Source: a bacterium (GTDB lineage: Bacteria; NPL-UPA2; JAUVJM01). From it: DNA of 64,000 nt. Both the position numbers and the translations under genes were made by a program. The stretch spans positions 1 through 64,000 of the forward strand of contig JAUWGW010000002.1 of the NCBI GenBank assembly GCA_030606215.1. Reading direction: 5' to 3'. The notes under the pieces are model-generated. The model saw only the letters and a list, made by a program, of their open reading frames with translations, made no database searches and was not told the DNA's origin. Below are positions 1-8,388 of this stretch, in pieces; the first letter of the stretch is position 1, and the number at the start of each line of letters is the position of its first letter.

Positions 1-4
1 CCTG

Positions 5-57
5 CATAGGCACGAAGCAAACGGCCCAGCGGGCGGTGCCTATGAATTATTTTTTTT
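5..57 (+). terminator. intrinsic terminator of an upstream gene
   Basis: A perfect 9-bp inverted repeat, CATAGGCAC (5-13) against GTGCCTATG (36-44), encloses an inner GCCC/GGGC pairing and is followed by an eight-T run at 50-57. This has the form of a rho-independent terminator for a gene that ends left of the window. No gene before it is visible. Confidence 0.6.
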
Positions 58-180
58 CTGTAAATTCTTTTTCTTGCAGTTATGGATCGTATTGGGTAAA
101 ATTATTGGGATGGTTCGTTGAGATTCCGAATCCGGAGCCAAACAGGACACTCAGGCAAATTTTTAGCCTTAGTGGTTAGC

Positions 181-208
181 GCCCCACAGTTTTCTGTGGG
201 GCGTTTTG
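181..208 (+). terminator. hairpin terminator
   Basis: GCCCCACAG (181-189) pairs perfectly with CTGTGGGGC (194-202) across a TTTT loop, followed by GTTTTG. The 9-bp GC-rich stem with a short T tract suggests an intrinsic terminator, although the T tract is only four bases. It separates the left edge from the HTH-radC genes. The surrounding 60-304 stretch has no convincing gene. Confidence 0.5.
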
Positions 209-231
209 TCCAGGGGTTACCAGCAAAAAGC

Positions 232-260
232 TTTCCAAGGGCAAGAGAAGGTAGTATAAT
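232..260 (+). promoter_or_regulatory. candidate sigma70 promoter for HTH-radC-hsdR
   Basis: A consensus TATAAT lies at 255-260, with TTTCCA at 232-237 as a weak -35 at 17-bp spacing. It precedes the HTH gene start at 305. The -35 matches only half of the consensus, so this rests mainly on the -10. Confidence 0.35.
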
Positions 261-304
261 TCGTAACATCCTGAACATTCCATCACCATGGAGTTACAAG
301 TAAG

Positions 305-492
305 ATGAGCGGAACTTATACTGCCGAAGAGCTTGCAGAATACCTAAGAGTCCATCCCTATACAGTCAAAAGATTAGCCGGGCTAGCAAAATCCCAGGCT
401 TTAAAGTTGGTGAGCAGTGGCGATTCGATGTTAAGGAGACAGAAGATTGGAAAAGAAATCGACGCAGGGCAAAGTCTATGAAAAAGCGATAA
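305..492 (+). pseudogene. frameshifted excisionase-type helix-turn-helix protein
   Basis: From ATG 305 the frame reads SGTYTAEELAEYLRVHPYTV, the usual start of MerR/excisionase-type HTH domain proteins. After about position 379 the expected continuation KIPGFKVGEQWRFDVKE lies in another frame and runs to TAA 490-492. Frame arithmetic shows that one base is missing in the GCCGGGCTAGC stretch (377-387). Each half is recognisable, so this is a single-base deletion in a roughly 62-codon gene, or a sequencing error. Its 3' end overlaps radC, whose Shine-Dalgarno lies inside it, so the pair was probably translationally coupled. Confidence 0.7.
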
Positions 493-1178
493 AGCATTGG
501 CCAAAAGATGAAAGACCGAGAGAAAAACTTTTTAGAGAAGGCGAGCATAAGTTATCGAATACAGAATTGTTGGCCATTCTTCTAAGATCAGGAGTCAAGG
601 GTCAAAGCGCCATAGATTTAGCCAGGAAGATAGTCCAGAAGTTCAAAACCTTTCGCAATATGAGCCACACTGATATAAGGGATTGGAAGGAATTCAAAGG
701 GTTAGGCGATGCAAAGATTGCCCAAGTCCGTGCCGCCATGGAAATCGCGAGGAGATTTGGAGAAGAGAAAATAGAGGATAGGCTTAAGATAGAGTCTTCG
801 AAAGATGTCTACGAGATTATGTTATTACGGATGCGGGATCTAAAGAAAGAAGTATTCAAAATATTGATGTTAAATTCCCAAAACAGAATTACTGATGTTT
901 TTGAGATAGTGCAGGGTAGTGTAAACCAGGCAAGTCCCATTGTAAGAGAGATCTTCCAGAAAGCTGCCCAGAAGGAGGCCGTTTCAATAATCTGTGTCCA
1001 CAACCATCCATCAGGAGATCCCTATCCGAGTAAGGAAGATGAAGCGTTTACCCAAGAATTGATTCAGGCAGGAAAGGTCCTTCAGACAAAAGTGTTAGAT
1101 CATATCATCATCGGTGACAACTCATATTATAGCTTCACCGATAAGGGGAAAATTGCAGCCCAATGCTCTAAGGAGTAA
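447..1178 (+). CDS. radC: RadC family JAMM-domain protein
   Basis: This 243-residue protein has the RadC layout: an N-terminal DERPREKL segment and HhH region (about residues 20-85), then a JAB1/MPN-like metalloprotease domain with the metal motif HNHPSGDPYPSKED near residues 185-198. The cellular function of RadC proteins is unsettled; they are common in mobile and defence islands. The start is TTG 447, with AAGGAG at 433-438 eight bases upstream. It overlaps the broken HTH gene and lies 32 bp ahead of hsdR, so the three probably form one transcript. Confidence 0.9.
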   Translation: MEKKSTQGKVYEKAIKHWPKDERPREKLFREGEHKLSNTELLAILLRSGVKGQSAIDLARKIVQKFKTFRNMSHTDIRDWKEFKGLGDAKIAQVRAAMEIARRFGEEKIEDRLKIESSKDVYEIMLLRMRDLKKEVFKILMLNSQNRITDVFEIVQGSVNQASPIVREIFQKAAQKEAVSIICVHNHPSGDPYPSKEDEAFTQELIQAGKVLQTKVLDHIIIGDNSYYSFTDKGKIAAQCSKE

Positions 1179-1210
1179 ATATAAAGCGTTCAATATATTG
1201 GGGGAGTTTT

Positions 1211-3589
1211 ATGTGTAACGAAGCGGATACCTGTAGAAAATATGTACTGCCTAAATTATATACAGCGGGCTGGACCGATGATCAAATATCAGAGCAGAAA
1301 TATTTTACCGATGGCCGCATAATAACTTTCGGTAAAGTCTGCAGAAGGAAGAAGCAAAAACGGGCGGATTATTTGTTGCGTTACAAGAGGGATTTTCCTA
1401 TAGCGATTATTGAGGCCAAGGCAAGTTACAAGAACGTTGGCGATGGGATGCAGCAGGCAAAAGAATACGCTGAAATTCTTGGTCTTAGATTTGCGTATTC
1501 AACAAACGGAACGAAATTTTTGGAGCACGATTATACGACAGGGTTTGAGCGAGAGCTTGATGATCTTCCTTCCCCGGATGACTTATGGCGCAGATACCGA
1601 AAATCAGAAAATATTGTTGAAGATGCGATTGCAGATAAACTTTTAACGCCGTATTTCTACAATCCGGATAAAGAGCCCCGATACTATCAGCAAATCGCAA
1701 TCAATAGAGCGGTGCAGTTCGCATTAGAGGGGCAAAAGCGCATTCTTATAACGATGGCTACGGGAACAGGAAAGACAGAAGTTGCCTTTCAGATAGCCTG
1801 GAAATTATGGAATGCCAAGTGGAATAAGAAACAAGATGGAAGGCGTCCGAGGATTTTATTCTTATCAGATAGGTCGTTTCTGGTTGATGATCCAAAAGAT
1901 AAGACATTCATCCCGTTTGGTGATGCCCGTCATAAAATCGAGGGAGAAGCTGTAAAAAGTCGCGAAATGTATTTTGCCTTATACCAAGCAGTGGCGCGTG
2001 ATGAACATCGTCCGGGACTTTATAAAGAATACGCGCGGGATTTTTTTGATCTTATTATTGTTGATGAGTGTCATCGTGGCAGCGCTTCTGATGAAAGTAA
2101 TTGGCGGGAGATTTTGGAGTACTTTGAACCTTCATATCAAATCGGGATGACAGCAACCCCTTTACGTGAGGACAATAAAGACACCTACAAATATTTCGGC
2201 AATCCGATCTATACCTATAGTTTAAAGCAAGGTATAGATGATGGATTTCTTGCGCCGTATAAAGTTTATCGTGTAATTACTGATGTTGATGCAGCTGGAT
2301 GGAGGCCGGAACGAGGGCAAACCGATCGTTATGGGCGGGAAATTCCTGATGGAGAATATGGCACAAAAGATTTTGGACGCACCTTAGCTCTTAGACCTCG
2401 CACGGAAGCTGTTGCGCAACATTTGACTGATTTTTTAAGAAAGACAGATAGACTGGCGAAAACAATAGTATTTTGCGAAGACCAAGAAGGAACGGAAGAA
2501 ATGAGGAAATTATTAGGCAATCTGAATGCCGACTTGGTTCAGCAATATCCTGACTATGTCGTTCGTATTGTATCTGATGAAGGCGTTGTCGGGCGCGGAC
2601 ATTTAAGCAGGTTTCAAGAACTTGAAACAGTAACTCCGGTTATTGTCACAACCAGCAGATTGTTGACAACGGGCGTCGACATTCAAATGTGTAAAAACAT
2701 CGTTTTATATAAAGTCGTGAATTCCATAACAGATTTTAAGCAAATCATTGGCCGTGGAACGCGGGTAAGAAGTGACTACGGAAAATTGTATTTCAATATT
2801 ATTGATTATACCGGGAGCGCAACACGAAATTTTGCTGATGAATCTTTTGATGGTGAACCGGCACTTCTTACTCAGGAAGAAATTGATTCGGCAGGAAAAA
2901 CAAAAGACGGTACAGAAGAAGTATTAACTCCGGAGGACACAGAAAAATATCAGGAGGCTGAGGAAACGCTGACCCCCGATGTTTCAATAAGTGATACGTA
3001 TGACTCAGCACACGAAAAGAGGAAATTCTATGTTGATGATGGTGAAAAAGTATCCATTGTTTATGATTACGAACAGCATTTAGATGTCGATGGGAACAGG
3101 TTGCGCGTGGTTAAGTATGCGGATTATACCGCTGAGAAAGTCCGCTCGATGTTCCCTTCCGCGGCAGCTTTGCTTTCTAAGTGGCAGAGCGCGGATGAGC
3201 GTTCAGCTATTATTGACACGTTACAGGATAAGGGAATCAATTTTGAAGAGCTTGTTAAGATAACAGGGCGTGAAGATACCGATCATTTTGACCTTCTTTG
3301 TCATGTTGCTTTTAATGCCCCTTTACGTTCGCGTAGAGAACGTGCTGAGCGTCTACGCAAGGGAAAGGTTGATTTCTTTGAATATTTTTCAGCAGAGGCA
3401 CGGCAGATTCTTAATGAAATTCTTGATAAATACATTGAATTTGGCACCGAACAGTTCAGGATACCGGATATTTTGCGTCTTGATCCGATTTGCCAGCATG
3501 GTAATGTCGTAGAAATAGCAAAGATTTTTAGCGGCCCTGAAAAACTGAAAGAATCGTTGGACGAGATGCAAAAGCTTTTATACGCATAA
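1211..3589 (+). CDS. hsdR: type I restriction enzyme R subunit (HsdR-like)
   Basis: This 792-residue protein joins an N-terminal PD-(D/E)xK nuclease domain (IAIIEAKA near residue 65) to a superfamily 2 helicase: Walker A ATGTGKT near 183, DECH near 285, MTATP near 313 and motif VI QIIGRGTR near 511. It would be the ATP-driven translocating and cleaving subunit of a type I system whose M and S genes are at 6822-9603. GGGGGA precedes ATG 1211. An IS element and abiE now separate R from M and S, so R depends on a different promoter. No frame break is seen. Confidence 0.93.
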   Translation: MCNEADTCRKYVLPKLYTAGWTDDQISEQKYFTDGRIITFGKVCRRKKQKRADYLLRYKRDFPIAIIEAKASYKNVGDGMQQAKEYAEILGLRFAYSTNGTKFLEHDYTTGFERELDDLPSPDDLWRRYRKSENIVEDAIADKLLTPYFYNPDKEPRYYQQIAINRAVQFALEGQKRILITMATGTGKTEVAFQIAWKLWNAKWNKKQDGRRPRILFLSDRSFLVDDPKDKTFIPFGDARHKIEGEAVKSREMYFALYQAVARDEHRPGLYKEYARDFFDLIIVDECHRGSASDESNWREILEYFEPSYQIGMTATPLREDNKDTYKYFGNPIYTYSLKQGIDDGFLAPYKVYRVITDVDAAGWRPERGQTDRYGREIPDGEYGTKDFGRTLALRPRTEAVAQHLTDFLRKTDRLAKTIVFCEDQEGTEEMRKLLGNLNADLVQQYPDYVVRIVSDEGVVGRGHLSRFQELETVTPVIVTTSRLLTTGVDIQMCKNIVLYKVVNSITDFKQIIGRGTRVRSDYGKLYFNIIDYTGSATRNFADESFDGEPALLTQEEIDSAGKTKDGTEEVLTPEDTEKYQEAEETLTPDVSISDTYDSAHEKRKFYVDDGEKVSIVYDYEQHLDVDGNRLRVVKYADYTAEKVRSMFPSAAALLSKWQSADERSAIIDTLQDKGINFEELVKITGREDTDHFDLLCHVAFNAPLRSRRERAERLRKGKVDFFEYFSAEARQILNEILDKYIEFGTEQFRIPDILRLDPICQHGNVVEIAKIFSGPEKLKESLDEMQKLLYA

Positions 3590-3590
3590 T

Positions 3591-3609
3591 TATTACAAAT
3601 AATGTAATA
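3591..3609 (+). promoter_or_regulatory. inverted repeat IR1, stranded AbiEi-type operator
   Basis: TATTAC-N7-GTAATA begins two bases after the hsdR stop. It has the same half-sites and the same 7-bp spacer as the repeat at 5287-5309 in front of abiEi. Joining the flanks of the IS puts the two repeats on either side of the abiE -35 region, so this is probably the distal operator, now moved about 1.6 kb away by the IS. AbiEi antitoxins are known to autoregulate by binding paired inverted repeats; use of these sites is inferred. Confidence 0.6.
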
Positions 3610-3616
3610 TTCGTGT
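3599..3616 (+). repeat. left target-site duplication of the IS
   Basis: ATAATGTAATATTCGTGT here is identical to 5243-5260. The two copies directly abut the IS ends, GT...AC. A long target duplication is a known property of the IS1202 group. Confidence 0.85.
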
Positions 3617-5242
3617 GTTGTAACTCCATGATAATGTCCCCTTGTAACTCTTTTAAAATGTCCCTTTTGACAAGTTATAATGTTCTCCAAAAAGGAGGGC
3701 ATTATGGGCAGAAAGGACATTATCATGATGAGTCCAGAAGAATTAAGGAGGGTAAGCGTAATAAATCAAGCTGTAAAGAAGTTGATAACACAGAAAGATA
3801 CTGCTGAGGTGATAGGGTTGTCATATAGACAAACTAAAAGGCTTGTAGCAAGGGTAAGGAAGGAAGGCGACACTGGGATTATACACAAGTCCAGAGGCAA
3901 GCCAGGGCACAGAAGGATTGACGATGAGATAAAAGCTAAAGCTGTGGAACTTTGCAATGAGACGTACTGGGATTTTGGTCCCACATTAGCGAGTGAGAAA
4001 CTTTATGAGCGAGATAATATTGAAGTTGACCATGAAACTCTCAGGCGTTGGCTTCTATCTACGGATAAAAGCAAATGGGAATGGCAGCGCAAGGCGAGGC
4101 CCCACAGACAATGGAGGCAGAGGAAAGATTATTTTGGTGAGATGGTGCAAATGGATGGCTCGCATCATGATTGGCTGGAGGGGAGAGGTCCCTGGTTGGT
4201 ACTTATGGGCTATGTAGACGATGCTACGGGCATTACCTTTGCAAGATTTTATGACTATGAGGGTACTATGCCTGCCATGGATAGTCTTTACCGTTACATT
4301 CTAAAATACGGCATCCCACAGAGCATCTATATTGACAGGCACACCACATACAAATCACCGAAGAGGCAGACGATAGAGGAGCAGTTGAGGAATGTGATTC
4401 CACTGACTCAGTTTGGAAGAGCAGCAAAGGAACTCGGGATAATCGTAATATACGCTAATTCGGCTCCGGCGAAGGGAAGAGTGGAACGTGGATTTGGGAC
4501 GCATCAGGATAGACTGGTAAAGGAGATGAGGTTAGCAGGGATAAAGACCGGGGATGAGGCAAATGAGTTTCTGGAATGGTATTTGCCCAAACACAACAGG
4601 AAGTTTAGTGTTTCTCCGGCAAAGAAGGCAGATTTACACAGGAAGTCTCCAGGAAAGAAAGAATTAAAGAAGATACTGTGTGTGCAGACGGAAAGGCATC
4701 TGCGTAAGGATGCGGTGATAGCGCATAACAAGAAATTTTACCAAGTAAAGGGTATTCCCAGCAGGAGAATAAGAACAGTCATGATAGAGGATAGATTAGA
4801 TGGTTCTATGCATGTAAGAAACAACGGCTCGTATTTCAAGTACAGGGAGATAGCTCCGGAGCTTATCAGAAGAGCAGAGACAACAAGAAAGATACGCAAC
4901 AGGGCAAGGAAGATTTACGTTCCTCCGAAGGATCATCCATGGAGACAATTCAAGTTAGTGAAATATACAGGTACTATGAATCGTGAATGAAGTCAGTATG
5001 CCTTGTGGAAATGCCATGATTGATGCTCCTGTGGAAAACCTGATGGACAGCAAAGCTGACCACAGATTTACCACATTCGCTTGGAAAAGTCTCCGACTTT
5101 CCCACAATCATTTGGATAAATGTTTCTCATTTATCCACATTCCCACAAGGCCGACTGCTACTAGTTTGATATTAAAAAAACAAAACCCCAAAAGGGACAT
5201 TTCTATTAAGTTAAAAAGGGGACATTTTAAACGAGTCTTGAC
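3617..5242 (+). mobile_element. IS1202-group (ISNCY) insertion sequence, 1626 bp
   Basis: The element is bounded by an 18-bp direct repeat and by matching ends, GTTGTAACTC on the left and GTCAAGACTC when the right end is read inward. Each end carries two AATGTCCC motifs about 23 bp apart, at 3633-3641 and 3657-3664 on the left and as GGGACATT twice at 5194-5226 on the right. It encodes one DDE transposase. The 4991-5190 tail holds no gene but has a GGAAAAGTC/GACTTTCC hairpin near 5083-5102. Identical target duplications and an intact transposase indicate a recent insertion. Confidence 0.9.
3704..4990 (+). CDS. IS1202-type (ISNCY family) DDE transposase
   Basis: This 428-residue transposase has an N-terminal helix-turn-helix region, with the family start MGRKDIIMMSPEELRR and ITQKDTAEVIGLSYRQTKR, followed by an RNase H-like catalytic core. 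The acidic triad fits D in QMDGSHHDW (about residue 150), D in IYIDRHTT (about 210) and E in GRVERGFGT (about 262). ATG 3704 is chosen because AAGGAGGG sits 5 bases upstream; an in-frame ATG at 3680 lacks such a site. The reading frame is intact, so the element may still be active. Confidence 0.92.
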   Translation: MGRKDIIMMSPEELRRVSVINQAVKKLITQKDTAEVIGLSYRQTKRLVARVRKEGDTGIIHKSRGKPGHRRIDDEIKAKAVELCNETYWDFGPTLASEKLYERDNIEVDHETLRRWLLSTDKSKWEWQRKARPHRQWRQRKDYFGEMVQMDGSHHDWLEGRGPWLVLMGYVDDATGITFARFYDYEGTMPAMDSLYRYILKYGIPQSIYIDRHTTYKSPKRQTIEEQLRNVIPLTQFGRAAKELGIIVIYANSAPAKGRVERGFGTHQDRLVKEMRLAGIKTGDEANEFLEWYLPKHNRKFSVSPAKKADLHRKSPGKKELKKILCVQTERHLRKDAVIAHNKKFYQVKGIPSRRIRTVMIEDRLDGSMHVRNNGSYFKYREIAPELIRRAETTRKIRNRARKIYVPPKDHPWRQFKLVKYTGTMNRE

Positions 5243-5260
5243 ATAATGTAATATTCGTGT
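5243..5260 (+). repeat. right target-site duplication of the IS
   Basis: This is an exact copy of 3599-3616. Its last T is also the first base of the abiE -35 hexamer TTGACA. It retains only the GTAATA half of repeat IR1, because the TATTAC half stayed on the left side of the IS. Confidence 0.85.
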
Positions 5261-5288
5261 TGACAGCCTACCCTGTATGTGGTATATT
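5260..5288 (+). promoter_or_regulatory. sigma70 promoter of abiEi-abiEii
   Basis: A perfect -35 TTGACA (5260-5265) is followed after exactly 17 bp by TATATT (5283-5288). Transcription would start near 5295, inside the inverted repeat at 5287-5309. This is the strongest promoter match in the window and would drive the toxin-antitoxin pair and possibly hsdM-hsdS. Confidence 0.8.
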
Positions 5289-5309
5289 TATTACACAAAA
5301 CGTAATAAA
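5287..5309 (+). promoter_or_regulatory. inverted repeat IR2, probable AbiEi operator
   Basis: TTTATTAC-N7-GTAATAAA is a perfect 8-bp inverted repeat overlapping the -10 and the predicted transcription start, ending just before the abiEi start codon. Position and symmetry fit an autorepressor site. It matches IR1 (3591-3609) in half-site and spacing. Confidence 0.65.
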
Positions 5310-5316
5310 TATGCAT

Positions 5317-5931
5317 ATGAAAAATATTGAAGATAAACGAAAAAATCTCTTCCAAATTGCTGCAAGCCAGCAAGGGCATTTTACAGCTAAACAGGCCCTT
5401 GTGTGTGGCTATTCCCATCGTACGCAATACTACCATAAAGAGAAAGGGCATTGGGCTGAAATTGATAGGGGGGTCTTTCGCCTGACTAATTACCCGGTTT
5501 CTCCAGACGAAGATCTTGTCAGGTGGTCGCTGTGGAGCAGAAATCGTGAGGATGTCCCTCAGGCTGTGATATCTCATGAGACAGCCCTCAGCGTTCATGA
5601 ACTTGGTGACGTTATGCCGGCTAAGACACATCTTACCGTGCCGCCCGCTTTCAGAAAGAAACCATCGGGTGGATGTGTTCTTCACAAGAAAATACTGTCC
5701 CCTGAAGATATAGAAAAGAGGGATGGTTTTATGGTCACGATCCCGCTTAGAACCATTGTTGATGTCGCCGAAGAAGGAATGAGTAATGAATATATTGAGC
5801 AGGCGCTGCGCGATGCTTTTAGTAAGGGGATTCTTGTGTCGGCTCATATTATTGAAACTCAGATGACATTAAAGGCAAAAGAGAAGCTAAGAATTATTTT
5901 AGAACAGATAAAGAAGAACCCAATGCTATGA
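5317..5931 (+). CDS. abiEi: AbiEi-type antitoxin / transcriptional regulator of type IV TA system
   Basis: This roughly 204-residue protein has an N-terminal winged-helix segment typical of the AbiEi_4 antitoxin domain (LFQIAASQQGHFTAKQAL...). A C-terminal domain follows, with VISHETALSVHELGDVMP and the IPLRTIVDVAEEG motif common to the family. It antagonises the AbiEii nucleotidyltransferase and represses its own operon. It overlaps abiEii by four bases (ATGA). ATG 5317 or 5311 are possible starts; no Shine-Dalgarno is visible, and the leader would be only about 20 nt. It is the first gene after the IS. Confidence 0.85.
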   Translation: MKNIEDKRKNLFQIAASQQGHFTAKQALVCGYSHRTQYYHKEKGHWAEIDRGVFRLTNYPVSPDEDLVRWSLWSRNREDVPQAVISHETALSVHELGDVMPAKTHLTVPPAFRKKPSGGCVLHKKILSPEDIEKRDGFMVTIPLRTIVDVAEEGMSNEYIEQALRDAFSKGILVSAHIIETQMTLKAKEKLRIILEQIKKNPML

Positions 5932-6806
5932 GCGAAAAACAAAAGAATAGAGTATATGATTCAGCCCAAAATTTTAGGCAGGCCTTAGAGGATAGAATCC
6001 GTAACATCTCATTAGCAGAAAATGTGCCCATCGACCGCCTGCGTAAACGCATTGCCTTTGACAGGTTGCTCGCCCGACTTTTTGAAGGTGAAGACAGAAA
6101 CCGTCCTCACTGGCTGCTTAAAGGCGGCTATGCCTTGGAAGTGCGTTTTTCTGATATCGCCAGAGCAACTAAAGACGTTGATATGGCTATACCGGTTATG
6201 CGTGGCCCATCGCCTGAAGCAGTGCATGAAATGCTACGATTGGCAGTTGGTAAAGACCCGGGAGATTGGTTTGAATTCATAATCGGCACAGTGACACAGG
6301 ATTTACATCTGCCCAACTATGGTGGTTGGCGTTATCCCGTTGAGGCACGTTTGGCGGGCAGAAGATTTGCTTCATTTCGTTTAGATGTAGCGGTAGGGGA
6401 TGCTGTTATTTCGCAACCTGAATGGCAAAAAGGTTCCGAGGTGTTAAGCTTCGCCGGTATTGATCCAGCAACTATTGCTTTATATCCAAAAACACAACAC
6501 TTTGCTGAAAAAATACATAGCTTTACGTACCCGCGCGACAAACGAGAGATGTCCAGGGTAAAGGACCTTGTAGACCTTGTGCTCTTAATCGAAAGTGCTT
6601 TACCGGACAGTTCTGAAGTGATGGCAGCTATTGAGGCAACATTTAAACGTCGCAGGACACATGATATTCCCACCTCACTTGAAACCCCACCGGACAATTG
6701 GCGTGATTCTTACGTTGAAATTGCCGAGGATTGCGGCGTGAAATGTAGGACCGTGGAGGATGCCTTTATTCTGGTATCAGAATACTGGAGAAATCTACAT
6801 AAGTAA
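5928..6806 (+). CDS. abiEii: AbiEii-type nucleotidyltransferase toxin
   Basis: This 292-residue protein carries the nucleotidyltransferase signature of the AbiEii/DUF1814 family: KGGYALEVRF near residue 66 followed by TKDVDMAI near 82-88, and a conserved KIHSFTYPRDK...RVKDLVDL region near 200. In the type IV AbiE system this enzyme arrests growth, by tRNA-directed nucleotidyl transfer in studied homologues, and gives abortive phage resistance. It is translationally coupled to abiEi and lies 15 bp before hsdM. No key motif is missing. Confidence 0.88.
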   Translation: MSEKQKNRVYDSAQNFRQALEDRIRNISLAENVPIDRLRKRIAFDRLLARLFEGEDRNRPHWLLKGGYALEVRFSDIARATKDVDMAIPVMRGPSPEAVHEMLRLAVGKDPGDWFEFIIGTVTQDLHLPNYGGWRYPVEARLAGRRFASFRLDVAVGDAVISQPEWQKGSEVLSFAGIDPATIALYPKTQHFAEKIHSFTYPRDKREMSRVKDLVDLVLLIESALPDSSEVMAAIEATFKRRRTHDIPTSLETPPDNWRDSYVEIAEDCGVKCRTVEDAFILVSEYWRNLHK

Positions 6807-6821
6807 GAAAGAGAGATAGTT

Positions 6822-8387
6822 ATGGCAAAAAAATTTAAGAAAAAGTTGCCGCAAACAACAGCCGCCAGCTTAAGCGCGATAATTAAGTCATGCCGTGACA
6901 TTATGCGCAAAGACAAAGGTCTTAACGGTGATGCTGACCGTCTTCCGATGTTGACGTGGATAATGTTTTTAAAATTTCTTGATGATATGGAAATAATGCG
7001 AGAAACTGAAAGCAAAATGAAGGGGAGAAAGTACATACGGCCGGTGAAACCGCCCTACCGCTGGCGCGATTGGGCAACAAAAGAGGATGGCATTACCGGC
7101 GAAGAACTAATTTCATTTATCAATAATCAGGAATGTGTCCGCCCGGATGGTACGCGGGGCACTGGGTTATTTCACTATTTGCGTTCTCTGGAAGGTTCAT
7201 CTGTCCGGGGTGACAGGCGATATGTTATTGCGACAGTATTTCGGGGGACAGCCAACCGGATGTTTAACGGATACCTCCTGCGGGATGTTATCAACAAAAT
7301 TAATCGAATTCATTTTACCTCAACCGAAGAGATTCACACACTTTCCCATATCTACGAAAGTATACTTAAGGAAATGAGAGACGCAGCTGGTGATTCTGGA
7401 GAATTCTATACCCCCCGGCCGGTTGTGCGCTTTATGGTGAAGGCGGTCAGTCCGAAACTTGGTGAAACCATACTTGATCCGGCCTGCGGTACGGGAGGAT
7501 TTTTAGTTGAGACACTTGAGCATATAAAGAAGCAATGTAAGACAGTTGACGATCATAAGCGCCTGCAAGAAGAGACAATCTTTGGAGGTGAAGCGAAATC
7601 CCTCCCGTATCTCTTGTGCCAGATGAACTTACTTTTGCATGGCCTTGATTCTCCAAATGTTGATTCGGGTAATTCCCTTAGACATTCATTGAAGGAAATC
7701 GGAGATAAAGACCGGGTGGATGTTGTCTTAACCAATCCTCCTTTTGGTGGAGAGGAAGAAAAAGGCATTCAGGGAAATTTCCCGCAAGACAAACAAACCG
7801 CGGAAACTGCGCTTTTGTTTTTACAGCTCATTATGCGAAGACTCAGGCGGCCCGGGCATCTGAGCAAAAAAGGAGGCCGTGCCGGCGTAATTGTGCCTAA
7901 TGGCACGCTTTTCGGTGATGGTGTCTGTGCGCGGATTAAAGAAGAACTATTAAAAGAATTCAATTTGCATACGATTGCACGTCTGCCTAATGGAGTATTT
8001 TCACCCTACACGCCGATACCAACAAATATTTTGTTTTTTGACCGTACCGGACCGACCAAAGAAATCTGGTTTTATGAACACCCGCTTCCTGAAGGAAGAA
8101 AGAATTACACCAAAACCAAGCCCATACAGTTTGAAGAATTTGCTCCTTGCCTTGAGTGGTGGAAGAAGCGTGAGGAAAATGACAGGGCATGGAAAATCAA
8201 AGTTGAGAATGTATTAAAATACGATGATAACGGAAATCTCGTAAGCGCGAATCTTGATATCAAAAATCCTAGCGCGCAGGACGTTTTTGAGCACATGCCT
8301 CCAGAAAAGCTGGTGGAGGATATTTTAGAGAAGGAAGAGAAAATGATTAAATCAATGAAGGAAATTTATAAGATGTTAGGGAAGTAA
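6822..8387 (+). CDS. hsdM: type I restriction-modification DNA methyltransferase subunit (HsdM)
   Basis: This 521-residue N6-adenine methyltransferase has an N-terminal HsdM helical domain, then the SAM-binding motif DPACGTGGF near residue 219 and the catalytic NPPFGG near 304. With HsdS it methylates the recognition sequence and with HsdR completes a restriction complex. AGAGAGATAG precedes ATG 6822. One base separates it from hsdS. The partner hsdR lies upstream beyond abiE and the IS, so the locus is a split type I operon with a toxin-antitoxin pair inside. Confidence 0.93.
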   Translation: MAKKFKKKLPQTTAASLSAIIKSCRDIMRKDKGLNGDADRLPMLTWIMFLKFLDDMEIMRETESKMKGRKYIRPVKPPYRWRDWATKEDGITGEELISFINNQECVRPDGTRGTGLFHYLRSLEGSSVRGDRRYVIATVFRGTANRMFNGYLLRDVINKINRIHFTSTEEIHTLSHIYESILKEMRDAAGDSGEFYTPRPVVRFMVKAVSPKLGETILDPACGTGGFLVETLEHIKKQCKTVDDHKRLQEETIFGGEAKSLPYLLCQMNLLLHGLDSPNVDSGNSLRHSLKEIGDKDRVDVVLTNPPFGGEEEKGIQGNFPQDKQTAETALLFLQLIMRRLRRPGHLSKKGGRAGVIVPNGTLFGDGVCARIKEELLKEFNLHTIARLPNGVFSPYTPIPTNILFFDRTGPTKEIWFYEHPLPEGRKNYTKTKPIQFEEFAPCLEWWKKREENDRAWKIKVENVLKYDDNGNLVSANLDIKNPSAQDVFEHMPPEKLVEDILEKEEKMIKSMKEIYKMLGK

Positions 8388-8388
8388 T

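Noticed and set aside
118-303. Plus-strand frame of 61 codons before the HTH gene
   Set aside because: It spans a terminator hairpin and a promoter-like TATAAT, has no ribosome site and no recognisable motif.
4983-5246. Frame of 87 codons in the IS tail
   Set aside because: It runs through the IS right end and its repeated GGGACATT motifs; composition is non-coding and no ribosome site is present.
5227-5847. Minus-strand frame of 206 codons opposite abiEi
   Set aside because: It is the antisense shadow of abiEi and its promoter and has no domain.
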